Shown piece by piece: positions 53,901 to 64,000 of a stretch of DNA of 64,000 nucleotides; position 1 is the stretch's first letter; every line of letters starts with the position of its first letter. This DNA is from Entoloma clypeatum. Lineage: Eukaryota > Basidiomycota > Agaricomycetes > Agaricales > Entolomataceae. Made by a program: the position numbers and the translations under genes. The notes below the pieces were generated by a model. The model saw only the letters and a list, made by a program, of their open reading frames with translations. It was not told where the DNA came from and searched no databases. The stretch lies in contig OY751490.1 of assembly GCA_963565915.1 (NCBI GenBank), positions 3,348,001-3,412,000 of the forward strand. The letters run 5' to 3'.

Positions 53901-53998
53901 GATGATGAAGGCATTTGTACAATTCTGTAATGCCATGAGCCTGAGTGTGAGTCGTGTGGAGGAAGTTGACGCACTACAAGGTGGATGATTGAGAGTTG
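50941..53998 (-). CDS. DUF6532-like multi-exon gene, divergent from the Plavaka transposase
   Basis: Approximate minus-strand exons: ~53998-53540 (LMDFEKAKCLMYNAWTQQQQ; less certain membership), ~53411-53320 (FTPRFLVALRNFRETFEPFA), 53268-52814 (YLVKLDPHNW, then basic disordered sequence), ~52769-52592, ~52417-52209, ~52153-51720, ~51664-51388, ~51334-51200 and ~51150-50941 (stop). Checked junctions are GT-AG with short introns. The C-terminal part (QLTPDTLMYYPAGWKVVLTQ; FKEGSTWRGRMKDVAREIVK; WAHPALRDLCIRFYYEKPDS; CLDEWTTGRERKIEF) matches the basidiomycete DUF6532 pattern as I recall it; function unknown. The middle is acidic and disordered. The first codon is unclear; a plausible start lies near 53960-53998, within 100 bp of the transposase ATG on the other strand. 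Confidence 0.6.
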
Positions 53999-54060
53999 AT
54001 TGTTATGAAAGTGAGTCGACGTTTACCAAGTAATAATAAAATCACCTGACCTCTTCAATC

Positions 54061-57000
54061 ATGCCACTGCGTCAGTACTGCCCAACTTGTGGCCGACCGT
54101 TCAAAGATGTAACGTCTCTACTCAAACACATGAACAATCCATTCTGCCTTTGTCGATCTCAAACTATGCACCCCCTTCCAGAGCCCCTCAATTCAGAGCA
54201 AACAATGCAGAATCGAGAACACTCGCCGGTTAACTCTCTCTCTCAGGTGCCGATTGATGCAACTCTGAGTGCCCCTCCCATTGAGGTTTCTGGCGATACG
54301 GTTTGGATTGGAAGTGAAGAGGACAGCATGGATGTCGACTCTGACTCTCCTGATCCGACGTCAGTTGAAGGGTATCCCGGTGCTGCACGAATATGTGGAC
54401 GGGGAGGGACGTTCATGGAGAATTTCGACTTGGATGACTTTGCAGAATTCCGCGAAGACCTTCCATACTACCCCTTTGCCTCACGAGATGAGTGGGAACT
54501 CGCGTCCTTTCTTCTGCGCTCAAATCTTAGCATGGCCATGCTTGATGAGTTCCTGAAGCTCGGAATGGTGAGTACTTTTCCAATGGATTGTAATTTGTCT
54601 GAAATGGCTTTCTAGATTCGACGTCTTTCATTATCATTCATGTCTGCGAAAGCGTTACGCAGCCAGGCTGAGCTACTCCCATCAGGACCAAAATGGAAAA
54701 GCAAGCATTGGAAAACCAGGGTTCCAACGAAGAAGCCCCTTCAACTCCTTTACCGAGATCCCATCGAGTGTCTGCAGTCCATTTTAGAAAGCCCGCTCAT
54801 CAGCGACGCTCTCAAACTCGCCCCATTTCAGCTATTTAAGACAGCAGAAAAGACTACTCGAATCTTCACGGACTGGTTATCAGGTGATACTGCATGGTCA
54901 ATGCAGGTGTGTCTATGTTCAAGTTATCCAAATTTGACATCAATACCTTATCCATTGTCTGTCAGGATGCGCTTCCTCCAGGCGCAATGCTGTTGGGCAC
55001 GATTCTCTCATCAGACAAGACACAAGTGTCGGTTATGACAGGCCATCGACAGGCTTATCCATTACTCATCAGCCTCGCCAATCTGGACATGGATTTTCGC
55101 ATGAAATCCTCGAACCGGGCCTTCCTTCTCCTTGCGTTCCTCCCAATCCCGAAGTTCATCGCGAATAAGAAACACTGCGGCGTTCTCCACGCTCGTTTGA
55201 CGCATGAATGCCTAGATTTCATTGTAGAGCCTCTGAAAACTGCAGCAAAGATCGGAATCATGATGCGAGATCCTGTCGGCAATGTTCGATACTGTTTTAC
55301 GCCACTCGCCTCCTATATTGCCGACACTCCTGAAGCAGCGCTCCTCTCTGGCGTAGGAGGACAAACATCGTCGATCACGATGGCATCCTACAAACAATTC
55401 GGCGATCCCTTCCGTCACGAACCACGAACTGCAACTAAAACATTAGCTCAGTTAGCACGTGTTGAAGCCAGGGTTGACCCATGGGACCTCCCGAATTATA
55501 TGAAGAGGATTAAGACATTGGGTTTTCGCTTGAATGGCGTCCATCTCCCATTCTGGCGGGATTGGCCTCTATCTGATCCTTCACAATTCCTGACACCAGA
55601 ACCTCTGCATCACTGGCACAAATTCTTTTGGGATCACGACGCCAAATGGTGTATTCAAGTTGCTGGTGCTGCTGAAATCGATTTCCGTTTTGCGATCTTA
55701 CAGCCACACACAGGCTTTCGACACTTCTCCGGAGGAATCTCGACTCTGAAACAGGTCACAGGTCGCGAGCATCGAGATATTCAGCGGTATATCGTTGCTC
55801 TCATCGCGGGGGCTGTTCCAAAGGAATTTCTTACTGCGGTTCGTGCTCTGATGGATTTCCGATACCTTGCACAAGCACGAGTAATCGACGACAAAACCTG
55901 TGTCAAGATCCAAGATGCTTTGCGCGAATTCCACAATTTCAAGGATGCGATTATCAAAGCTGAAGGTCGCCGTGGAAAGAAGGGAAATACACTTGACCAC
56001 TGGTACATCCCAAAGCTCGAGTTCCTCCAAAGTGTCGTCACAAGTATCCTCGCAAATGGCGTGCCAATCCAGTGGACGGCCAACATCACTGAGCATTGCC
56101 ACGTCACTGAAGTGAAGGATCCCTTATGCACAACGAACTTCCAAGACTATGAGCTGCAAATCTGCAGGTATCTTGATCGAAGGGACAAATGCCACCGCTT
56201 TGATCTCGCGACTGCAATGCGTGAGGCAGGAATCAGTGGGTCCCACATCGCCGTTGATACAGATCTTGATAGAGACGAACCTGACGACGACGGTACTTCT
56301 GATCTTTTGGAACATATTGATCCTGTTTCGCGTTTGGTGGGCACAACTCGCGGGACAGTTGACTATTTCACAGAAGCTTCAAAATTGGAGCAGGGATTGA
56401 AGCCTGGCATGCCGCTCCCATATCGTACATTTACTGACACCCAGGTTGGATTTCACCTCAACTACCGCGCAAGCTTCAATCGTGTGACCGTGGACGAAGT
56501 GTCGTCGAAATACAAGTTGCCTGACCTGTCAGCCGCCCTTACTGAATATGTCACTCAAACTCGGTCTGGCACCGATCTTTTCACTGTTGGCGGGCGACGA
56601 GCGGCTGTTCGAACTAACCAACAACTCCCATTCTCTCACCTTGAAGTCTGGACAAAATTTCGCTTGCAGTCAAAAGCATACCACGCCCCCCATGAATTGT
56701 TACCTCCGAAGACGATAAACGCGGCCCCACCATGCCAGTTATGGCCCTATGGCTATTCAGATCCCGTGGTTTACAACACAGACCCTGAGCAGCAATGGCC
56801 GTACAGTGGAATTTCAGGTATTTACTAGGCATCTCCCTTGATGTGTTTACCTCTTCACATAACGTCCAGGACACCATGTCGGTCAAGTCGCGCTTATATT
56901 CAGAATTGTTCCGACTACAACACAACTCCCCGACCGCTTTTTGACTTATATCTACCGCTTCGACGTCGTGCCTCAACTCAATCCTGTCTTTTCAGGTTCA

Positions 57001-57249
57001 CGGACCAAAAGAAGTTCCTGCCCAGAACAATCTTCGTCAATGTATATCCTAAAGAGAGCCATAAGGGCAGATAAAACACGTACGGGCGGCATTGTACCAC
57101 TACAACAGATCCGGGAAGTCGTCGACTTGGTGCCACGATTTGGAGCAGAAGCTGAGCGACGTCTCACAAAGGCAAACAGCCTCGAGTACAGTGCTGAATT
57201 TTGGTTAAACAAGTACTTTGATAAGGAATTGTTCTTCGCCCTCAATTAA
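54061..57249 (+). CDS. Plavaka-type (CACTA-related) DDE transposase, four exons, reads as intact
   Basis: Exons 54061-54567, 54616-54906, 54966-56817 and 56870-57249 join in phase (507+291+1852+380 nt) to 1,009 residues. Introns are 48, 59 and 52 bp, all GT-AG. The N-terminus has a C2HC-type finger (CPTCGRPFKDVTSLLKHMNN). Family blocks follow: YYPFASRDEWELASFLLRSN, LLYRDPIECLQSILESPL, SSDKTQVSVMTGHRQAYPLL, MASYKQFGDPFRHEPRTATK, LTPEPLHHWHKFFWDHDAKW, GAEIDFRFAILQPHTGFRHF, QICRYLDRRDKCHRFDLATA, and C-terminal VPRFGAEAERRLTK ... EFWLNKYFDKELFFAL. It catalyses cut-and-paste transposition by family knowledge. I did not assign the DDE residues individually. No internal stop or shift was found. Terminal inverted repeats were not identified. 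Confidence 0.9.
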
Positions 57250-57600
57250 TTGGCTTTCTGGGTAAATTCATCCTCGCGTGCAGGGATTGTCAGGCAGACT
57301 TCGTTCAGAATAGACCGACGCATACAATGTAATATAACACTAGTACTACATATTCTGACATAATCAAAACCTACCTCAGTCAGACATCGATAAGGCCATG
57401 CCGACGACTGTTTGCCCAAACGGACAAACAGCCCCGCTCGCAAGTCCCCATCTCTTCCAGGGTCTGTCGCTTTGACCGATCGTTTATCAAGGTCTAGGCC
57501 GTCGTTGGTGATGTCACGAAGCCCCATCGTTTCTTCCCCGGAACCGCTGCACTGTGTGAAACCAGGTGTTACTAGTAATCAGAGGCAAAGATCATACCTA
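57246..57600 (-). CDS. 3' exon of an unrecognised minus-strand gene, convergent with the transposase
   Basis: On the minus strand, 57527-57246 reads LRDITNDGLDLDKRSVKATD and RAGLFVRLGKQSSAWPYRCL, then after a possible intron (donor GTAGGT near 57375) RSILNEVCLTIPAREDEFTQ. Its TAA (57248-57246) overlaps the transposase TAA within the palindrome AATTAATT. No family recognised; it could be a host gene remnant. Confidence 0.35.
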
Positions 57601-58160
57601 CGGTTGTTTCAACCACACCCTAAGCGACCGGGATCCCCTCGATGACCAGCAGCGCAGCCCGAACTCATTCTCGGACTCAATCCCCACCGCCCCACAACCT
57701 CACTCCTCCCCACGCAAGCGTCTCATCCTGAAGAAGTCGGGCTGGGCATGCTCAGAACGGACTTGGCAGCGAGAAGCAACGTGGCAACGATCTCTCCGAT
57801 ATCGCACGATGCCTTCACTGCTGCCGAGCCAACTCTCATTTTCTTCTTCTTCTCCACCAAGATCTCGCCAATGCTGTGGTCCGAGTCGGTCGAGGGTCCA
57901 TAATAAATATCGAATCCCTTGGTTCTCGCCGTCCCAGGGGCACCGGAATTTGGAGAAGTCACGAACGTCCCTCCATTGCACTAGCCAGTCCCTCAAGCAG
58001 CCGGATTGTTGGAGGTAAAGGGGGGACGATAGCCAGTATCGGGATGGAAAGGAAGGATTTGAAGCAAAAGGCCAAGGATGACAAGAAGAATACGAAGGGT
58101 GTTCCTGAGGGGCTTCATCACTGCTGTTGCCGTCGTCATTATGGCGTGCGTACGCCAACC
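57601..58160. other. Coding-like but unassigned region
   Basis: Long frames exist on both strands (plus 57566-58018; minus 58158-57700 and 57962-57723). Neither gives a recognisable family, and base composition alone could keep both open. It probably contains 5' parts of the sulfate-permease fragment or of another broken gene. Confidence 0.3.
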
Positions 58161-58670
58161 CCCCTTTCCCTTGAGCGGAACACGACTCTAATTGGGCAAA
58201 TGATTTCCAGCGAACAGCTCATTGTTATGTTTGGTCTCGGCGCCCTGAACCGCGTGCTACAGCCAGAAACGACACTGGACAAAATAGAGTTCGTTTTACA
58301 ACACCCGTTTACCGATAGCCATTTCCACACTACCGTGATCGCCTTCAGTGCTCTTGTGTTTTTGTCCTGCTGAGAGTTATTTTAAGCAGTACTCCTTCAT
58401 TTACCGAATGCCTGAGTCCCTAATCGTTGCTTGCGTTTTGACCTTTACGTTTCCAATCATCTGCGCCATGGGCGTGTATTCTGACTATCCTTTTTTTGAG
58501 AATTCACAGTCCTATCTGGAGGCTGGGACAGAGAAGGCGTCGAGATTCTGGGTGCCGTGCCCATTGCCACCGGCTCGTCGTTCGTTCAGTTCCCCATTCG
58601 CTCCTCGAACTCGACATATTTCCGACGGACCACATCGACTGCAGCAATCCCTCTTCGTGAGGTATCATTT
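58161..58670 (+). pseudogene. Sulfate permease (SulP/SLC26) gene fragment
   Basis: Plus-strand exons encode LGALNRVLQPETTLDKIEFV with TDSHFHTTVIAFSALVFL, then YSFIYRMPESLIVA, then (58517 on) WDREGVEILGAVPIATGSSF with VQFPIRSSNSTYFRRTTSTA. These are blocks of a fungal sulfate transporter membrane domain. The N-terminal helices are not seen, and after the FRRTTSTA block the continuation is not the expected transporter sequence but an intron-like GTATCA...CAG followed by different protein. So it is a fragment, either a decayed host gene or one captured next to the Plavaka element. Splice phase between the second and third piece does not close cleanly. Confidence 0.65.
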
Positions 58671-59110
58671 TGATGTGGATTTGTCCCATTTCAGCCTCGG
58701 GTGTACATGCTCATCGACCCGCTCCAGCCTTCAAACCAAGAGCTACAAACGCTCTTCCGTCCAAAGAATGCGTTTTGGACCATCAAATTCAAACAAAAAA
58801 AATACTAACCTCATCGTGTCTAGCTCCTGAACCTCTTAGGATCCCCCAATCGGAGTTCTCCCGCGCCAGTTTCGATTCGCTCGACTGAGATCCTTCTCAA
58901 CACTCCGATCAACATGGGCACCGGAATATTCGGTGCCCAGGCAAAACTGTTCGACGCATTTGAGTGCACCGTACATTCTATCATATTCACTTGCGCTGTT
59001 ACACCCACGTCTGGTGATTTCCTTGCTCCTCCCGTCACCAGCGAACAACAAGACATTTGTGGAGCTCACATGCTTGTCCCGGCCCCGGCGCCACCATCTG
59101 GCTAGAGAAC
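58671..59110 (+). other. Unrecognised exons
   Basis: After CAG at 58694 a frame reads RVYMLIDPLQPSNQELQTLF, then after another CTAG acceptor (near 58824) LLNLLGSPNRSSPAPVSIRS, TEILLNTPINMGTGIFGAQA and KLFDAFECTVHSIIFTC. It appears protein-coding with introns, but I do not recognise it. Confidence 0.35.
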
Positions 59111-59118
59111 ATACATAG

Positions 59119-59430
59119 CCAACGGTTGATCATCACTTGTATGCCCTCAATGCCTTTTAGTCGTAGGTCGCGAGGTTGATTTTTTGATTGGGACCGCCCG
59201 CACTCGTCGACCCGCTGATCATCGTTTGTATACCCTCAACCTCTTTCAGTCATTGATTATCTTTTGTATACTCTCAACCTCTTTCTGTGGTTGGTCATCG
59301 TTTGTGCACTCCAAACTCAAATCGTTGATCATCGTTTGTACATCCTCAACCTCTTTCAGTCATTGGTCATCGTTTGTCCACTTTCAACCCAATCGTTGAT
59401 CATCGTTTGTACACCCTCTTTCAGTCCCAA
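59119..59430 (+). repeat. Minisatellite, ~41-45 bp unit
   Basis: About six imperfect units of GTTGATCATCGTTTGTA plus CCCTCAACCTCTTTCAGTCA. The second and later units are less regular and partly shortened. Confidence 0.85.
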
Positions 59431-59439
59431 CTGCCACAT

Positions 59440-60650
59440 CATGTCGCGTCAAATCCAACAGTGAGTAATTCTTCCGTTCGGTTGCCGTTTTCGCGATTCA
59501 TTTCTCTCCCCAAGCGGTATCGTCCTTTGGAGAGTGCCGTGCCTTTCACGGGCCGACAAGTCTTTGACTTCCGGACGGCTGGGGTGGTTCATTGACACAT
59601 ACAGTGCGCTGCTGAACAAGGTAGGTACCACGGACCTTGTATATCAGTGAGTTTTCAATGCTCTTTCGCTTTCGGCGGTTTTTACGGGTGTTGGGACAGC
59701 GGGGGGAACCATAGCAATGGCGAAAAACACCACACGGTCAGAGGCTACGACTCCTCGGGCTGGCATTCATTTGCCGCCCATTTCGACGAACCGACGGGTA
59801 AACCCGACGTTCTCTTTTTATACAATGTCGATACGACCTTGAAGAGGAGGTTTGAGGAGTTTACTGCGGATGAAGGGGGCGCTACGATAATAAGGACCAC
59901 GTACAAAAGGCGCCACGAGAAGTACCTCCCGATAGATAAGATTATACGTGGTGAGTTTGTTTCAAACTTCCCCGTTTTCTGCGTCTGACTGCTCCCACTC
60001 ATTTCAGTGGAACAGGGTCGAGTTTACTATAGCCCATGATAAGTATATACACTCCCACCTCCTTTTTCACCCCTTATGGGTCCGAACCCGATAGCTTACT
60101 ACTACAAAGCCCCCTCGTCAACATATAGTCGTGAGTCAATAACGTCTGCAGCGTCACTAGGCTCACTTATCCGTCTTTTCAGTTGTGGCTGGAGTCGTGC
60201 CACAGGACTATCCAAGCAAGCGCACGGCATTGCATGACAGGACTAAAAACCTACCGTTATCATGTATGTTTTCTCATCCGACTAAAGAGCTGCCGAGCAT
60301 ACTGACATCTATCCTACTATACCGGTGTTCTCCCAGCCAACGTGCCTAGCAACAATGCCCCACGGTTCCAGTGTTGATACGCCGCTTTCGTCCACGTCCT
60401 ATGGTTTCTGGTTCACGACGTCTCACGTTAAGCATGGCCGACATGTTTGATACTGTGTTTTCTCTCCTCGCCGTTCAGTGTATGTCTTCCCTCAAACCTA
60501 GTGTTCACAGTGTGCGCTACTTTGTTCACAGACTTCACCCCTTCCCCCCATTACCGTGCAAGGTGCGCGCAGCCGAATCAGGCCCATTTAATTGAGATGT
60601 ATGGCTATGCGGCCCACTGCGGGGCTGCCACCTTCCTCCGTGAATTCTGT
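59440..60650 (+). other. Unrecognised plus-strand gene or gene remnant
   Basis: An ATG at 59442 (MSRQIQQ) is followed within 20 bp by GTGAGT. Later exon-like stretches read FLYNVDTTLKRRFEEFTADE and TTYKRRHEKYLPIDKIIR (59813-59951), ending at a GTGAGT donor with a CAG acceptor near 60007. Several short exon/intron-like patterns continue to ~60600. Family not recognised; the regular splice signals suggest real gene origin. Confidence 0.35.
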
Positions 60651-60689
60651 AGATATACCTTGTTGTGTACTGTTAGATAATGAACCATG

Positions 60690-60970
60690 AGTATTTCCCA
60701 GAAATAAAAAATAAAAATAAAAAAACACCTCTTCCTTCGTGGTGTACACTGAGAGTGTCAACCTATAGAATTATTGAGCCTACACAAGCCTATGAAGCTA
60801 CAGTACTATGGTCCTACCAGGCTTCTATACTACACAATGTTATGGTGCTATGATGTTACATTGCTATTGGGGTTTAGTACTACATTGCTATGCCTGCCAG
60901 TGAGGTTACTACACAGTGCTATGTCTGCTATGCACGTGAGTGTGTTTGCTATGGTTTGCTATGGCTGTGG
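60690..60970. repeat. A-rich tract and CTATG/GCTAT-rich low-complexity block
   Basis: (A)nT-rich sequence at 60703-60727 is followed by a block dominated by CTATG, GCTATG and CTAC words (60770-60970), similar in character to 50346-50760. The gypsy-4 pol frame ends where this block begins. Confidence 0.65.
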
Positions 60971-63900
60971 GACCACTTTGCTGATGTATCTTCTAACACG
61001 AGTTCTCCCTTCCACGGATGTAAACCGTAGTTGAGGTAGAATGGGGTGTGCTTCGTTGCCTGATGTTCTTTGTCATTGTACTGGAACTCTGCGATTGCGA
61101 TCCATTCAGCCCAATCATCCTGTAGGTGGTTGACAAAGTTTCGTAAGAATGCTTCTGTTTCCTGATGTGATCGCTTGGCCTGTCCATCAGTCTGTGGGTG
61201 GTATGTGGTGGACAGGTTCCTCTTGATCCCTAACATGCGGCAGAGTATCTCCATGAACTTCGCGGCGAACTGCGGTCCCCTATCACTGATGATCTTCTTG
61301 GGGATCCCATGAAGCTTCCATATCTGATCCCGATAGATCTTGGCTAATCCTTCAGCCGATAGTTCCACGGTTGTCGGAATGAGGTGAAGCATCTTTGAAT
61401 GTCTATCCGTGATGACCAGAATTGCGTTTTTTCCATCAGATTCTGGTATCGGTCCCACGACGTCGATTCCTATGTCTTCCCATGGGTGACTTGGTGCTGC
61501 ATGGGGATGTAGCGGAGCATGTCGCTTTTGTCGGTTAATCTTGTTGCATTGACAAGTGTCGCAACCCTTCACGTACTTCTTCACATCATGCAGTATGGTA
61601 GGCCACCAGTAGGTGCGAGTGAGGAGTTCATGTGTCCGGTACTGTCCTGGATGTCCGGCCACTGGTGCATCGTGTGACTTGAACATCAATTCTTGTCGTA
61701 ATTGTGGATCTGGCGGGACATAGACTCGTTTGCCTGCATATGTGATGCCGTTTTCCTGTTGATACCAATGAGGATTCTTCTTTAGACCCTGGGCTACTTC
61801 TGTCTCCATGCGGTTTGAACCCTTGATGCGTGCGATCCACGGATTTTCGATGGTTGTGACGTTTCCAATTTTGATGGAATCAGATGTTTCACCCCCTTCA
61901 AAGAATTGTTCCTCCGTGAACATCTCCATTTGTACCACATCTTCTGATTCCAACCGTTTCAAGAATAGTCCCTCCTTGAGCATTTGGTCACTGTCCTGTG
62001 GTTCGAGTTCCGCTTCATACCAGGGTAAGTGTGATAGGATGTCCGCTTTCGCATTGGTCTTGCCGGGCACATGCCGTAATTCGAAGTCATAGTCTTGTAA
62101 CTTCATTTTCCAGCGTCGCTGTCGTTGATTCAGGTCCTGAGGGTGACGGAAATATTCCAGGTTCTTGTGATCGTTCAAGATTTCAAAATGTTCCCTGGCT
62201 TCGAGCAGATAGTGTCTCCAATCTTTCAATGCTTCCACAACTGCCAGGAGTTCCTTGTCGTATATCTCGTAATTCTGTTCGTCCGCGGACATGGTCCGCG
62301 ACAAGAACGCGATGGGGTGCCATTTGTCGTCTTGCTTCTGAGAGAGTACTGCTCCAATTGCATAGCCCGATGCATCGGTTTCAACCCTGAACTGTCCCTC
62401 TGGTTTCGGTAATGCCAAGACCGGTGCCGATTTAATTGCCCGTATGAGACCTTCAAAAGCTTGCTGCTCTGTTGGTCCCCAAGTAAATGCCGTACCGCCT
62501 GTGAGCGCGGTGAGAGGTTTTGCGATGTTTGAGTACCCTTCAATAAAATGTCGATAGAAGTTGGCAAATCCAAGGAACTTCTGAACTTCCTTTTTTGATG
62601 TGGGTGCTCGCCAGTTTCGAATTGTATCCACCTTCTCAGTTTCCATCTCGACACGTCCCTCACCAACCACATATCCCAATATAGGACATTTCGTTACTTC
62701 CCATAAACACTTCTTCTCCTTTAGGAACAAATCATTGTCCGATAGGATCTGTAGGATTTCTTCAGTGTTTTGCGCGAGTTCTTCCTTGGTTTTACCGATA
62801 ACCACAATGTCATCCATGTAGATCATGCAGATACGTCGGCGGATCTGGTCCCGGAATAGACTAGCCATCATTCGGGAGAACGTTCCCGGGGAATTGCAAA
62901 GACCAAAAAACATGACCAATGGTTCGAACAATCCTCGACTGGTGAGGAAGGCAGCTTTCCATTCATCGCCCTCCTTAATCCGGACGTTGTTATAACCCCA
63001 CATGATGTCCATTTTATTGAAGTAGACCGCATCTTTCAGTACGTCCAAGAGATCGGATATTCGTGGGAGTGGGAACTTGTCTTTGACCGTGAATTTATTG
63101 ACCATGCGGTAATCTTGTACCAATCGTTTGGAGCCATCCTTCTTGTTGATGAAGAAGCAAGGGGAGGCATAAGGGGATTTGGACGGGCGGATCTTTCCTG
63201 TTGCTAGACCCTCGTCAATGAATGCGTCCAATTCTTCTTGTTCCTTTTGCGTCATAGGATATGTATTTCCCCCTAGTTCCTTTGGTGCGTCCGGTGTAAG
63301 TTCGATACAATGGTCCCATTCCCTCTCCTTTGGGATCTTGTCAAAGTTCTCTTTCTCAAAAGGATGAGCAAATCGTTCAACATATGAGGGTCGTTTGGTT
63401 GTGGGAGGTGGTGTGGGAGTGACAGCTTCCAAAATAGGGTCTCCAGGCTTCCATTTCTGATCCGACTTTTTGGGTGCATCTTTGTCGCGCACCTCAACCA
63501 TGGGAACCTGGTGTTTGTGACCATTAAGGTTAATCCTAAAATCCGAGTGTTTGGTTCGACATGTTGTTGGGCACCGGTTAAATGTTACCGCGCCGGTTGT
63601 CCAATTGATTGTGGGGTTGTGGTGTACCAACCAGTCATGTCCCAAGAGCATGTCCGTCCTCCCAATGTCCAGTACCATTGCTTCCATGGTTTCCTGATGT
63701 GCTCCCAAATCCAGTTTGACTTCGGCAAGTTGGCTCGCTTTCTGTTGTCGATTTGGTGATCCATCCGCATTTAGAATTGCTATGGGTGGTATTCCTCACG
63801 TGGGGAGGTTCTGTTCGCGTACTATTCTGGGATGAATGCATGTGCGTTCACATCCGCTGTCAACCTCAGGTCGGATAACCTTTGGTCCTCGTCGTGTTTT

Positions 63901-64000
63901 GAGCTGCGCTAACAGCCTGATTTCTCGTCTTTTCGGAGGTTTATCTCCTGTCACAATCTTAGTCGACGCAGCGGCTCGCTTGGCAGGGATGACATAGGTT
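60949..64000 (-). mobile_element. gypsy-4: Ty3/gypsy element of a different lineage, both ends missing
   Basis: Minus-strand pol enters from the right edge and is cut at about 60990-60949, just after the integrase core, by a CTATG-rich block. No LTR lies in the window. Sequence and motif wording differ clearly from gypsy-1, -2 and -3 (for example YMDD rather than YLDD), so it belongs to another clade. Confidence 0.9.
60949..64000 (-). pseudogene. pol: Pol of gypsy-4 (protease, RT, RNase H, integrase), defective
   Basis: From the right: protease (VDSGCERTCIHP near 63860), a premature TGA at 63798-63796, then an open frame of about 945 residues. RT has VQDYRMVNKFTVKDKFPLPR and YMDDIVVIGKTKEE (near 62815). 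RNase H has ETDASGYAIGAVLSQ (near 62385) and YEIYDKELLAVVEALKDWRH. The integrase zinc finger is HDAPVAGH...CDTCQC (near 61680-61550); the core has IDVVGPIPESDG and SDRGPQFAAKF. The third acidic residue is lost: the usual TDGQ-(A/T)-E-R reads TDGQAKR (near 61180), so integrase should be inactive. The frame ends with an aberrant SAKWSHSHSKP tail in the repeat block; GPF/Y and chromodomain are absent. Confidence 0.88.

Noticed and set aside
59119..59430. CRISPR-like array of ~43-bp repeats
   Set aside because: Units are contiguous and degenerate with no unique spacers, in a eukaryotic context: a minisatellite.

Overview
This window is a transposon-dense tract of a filamentous fungus, most likely a basidiomycete of the Agaricomycetes. 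The evidence is a Plavaka-type (CACTA-related) transposase, a DUF6532-like gene, a large-element Fe(II)/2-oxoglutarate dioxygenase and JmjC-like reading frames of the kind expanded in mushroom genomes, short 48-60 bp GT-AG introns, and several fungal chromoviral LTR retrotransposons. I see no prokaryotic genes, rRNA, tRNA or CRISPR. Almost no intact host gene is present; the host-like material is fragments.

Layout, left to right. 1-3658: Ty3/gypsy chromovirus 'gypsy-1' on the minus strand (pol off the left edge, gag, 5' LTR), next to a short LINE fragment (3659-4031). 4032-7911: Ty1/copia 'copia-1' on the minus strand, 3'-truncated, with its 5' LTR abutting a decayed Helitron Rep-helicase (7912-11846). 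11847-14290: non-coding, including a GC-rich degenerate repeat block. 14291-16752: minus-strand dioxygenase-like gene split by a solo LTR. 17230-26100: plus-strand JmjC-like pseudogene split by a complete but defective copia element ('copia-2', 20130-25270, TSD ACCAT). 26100-30010: further decayed coding pieces with one or two solo LTRs. 30090-34215: non-coding repeats, palindromes, a minisatellite, a 1.4 kb fold-back structure and hairpin repeats.

34256-50345 is a nest of insertions. A very old gypsy element ('gypsy-3') has gag at 34256-35490 and pol at 49380-50345. Its gag-pol spacer was hit by a solo LTR (48813-49367, TSD ATTTG) and by the complete chromovirus 'gypsy-2' (35564-48765, 722-bp LTRs, TSD ATATA). 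Gypsy-2 was in turn interrupted in its chromodomain by the young, apparently intact 'copia-A' (41030-46798, 311-bp LTRs differing at one base, TSD CAAAC). Between pol and the 3' LTR, gypsy-2 carries an antisense spliced gene for a Zn2Cys6-like coiled-coil protein.

50345-57249: TAGCA-rich repeats, then a divergent pair made of a DUF6532-like gene (minus) and a four-exon Plavaka transposase (plus) that reads as intact. 57246-60650: host-like fragments (one a sulfate-permease piece) and a minisatellite. 60949-64000: a different Ty3/gypsy lineage ('gypsy-4', minus) with a premature stop and a lost integrase glutamate, running off the right edge.

Mechanistic signals readable from sequence: both chromoviruses with an assignable 5' LTR have a primer site complementary to the predicted first 11 nt of their own RNA (Tf1-like self-priming). 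Gag ends on an A-AAA-AAA/T heptamer followed by UAG, with pol in the -1 frame. The copia family carries a half-tRNA(iMet) primer site. Older copies have lost conserved Arg codons to TGA, the mark of CpG C-to-T decay.
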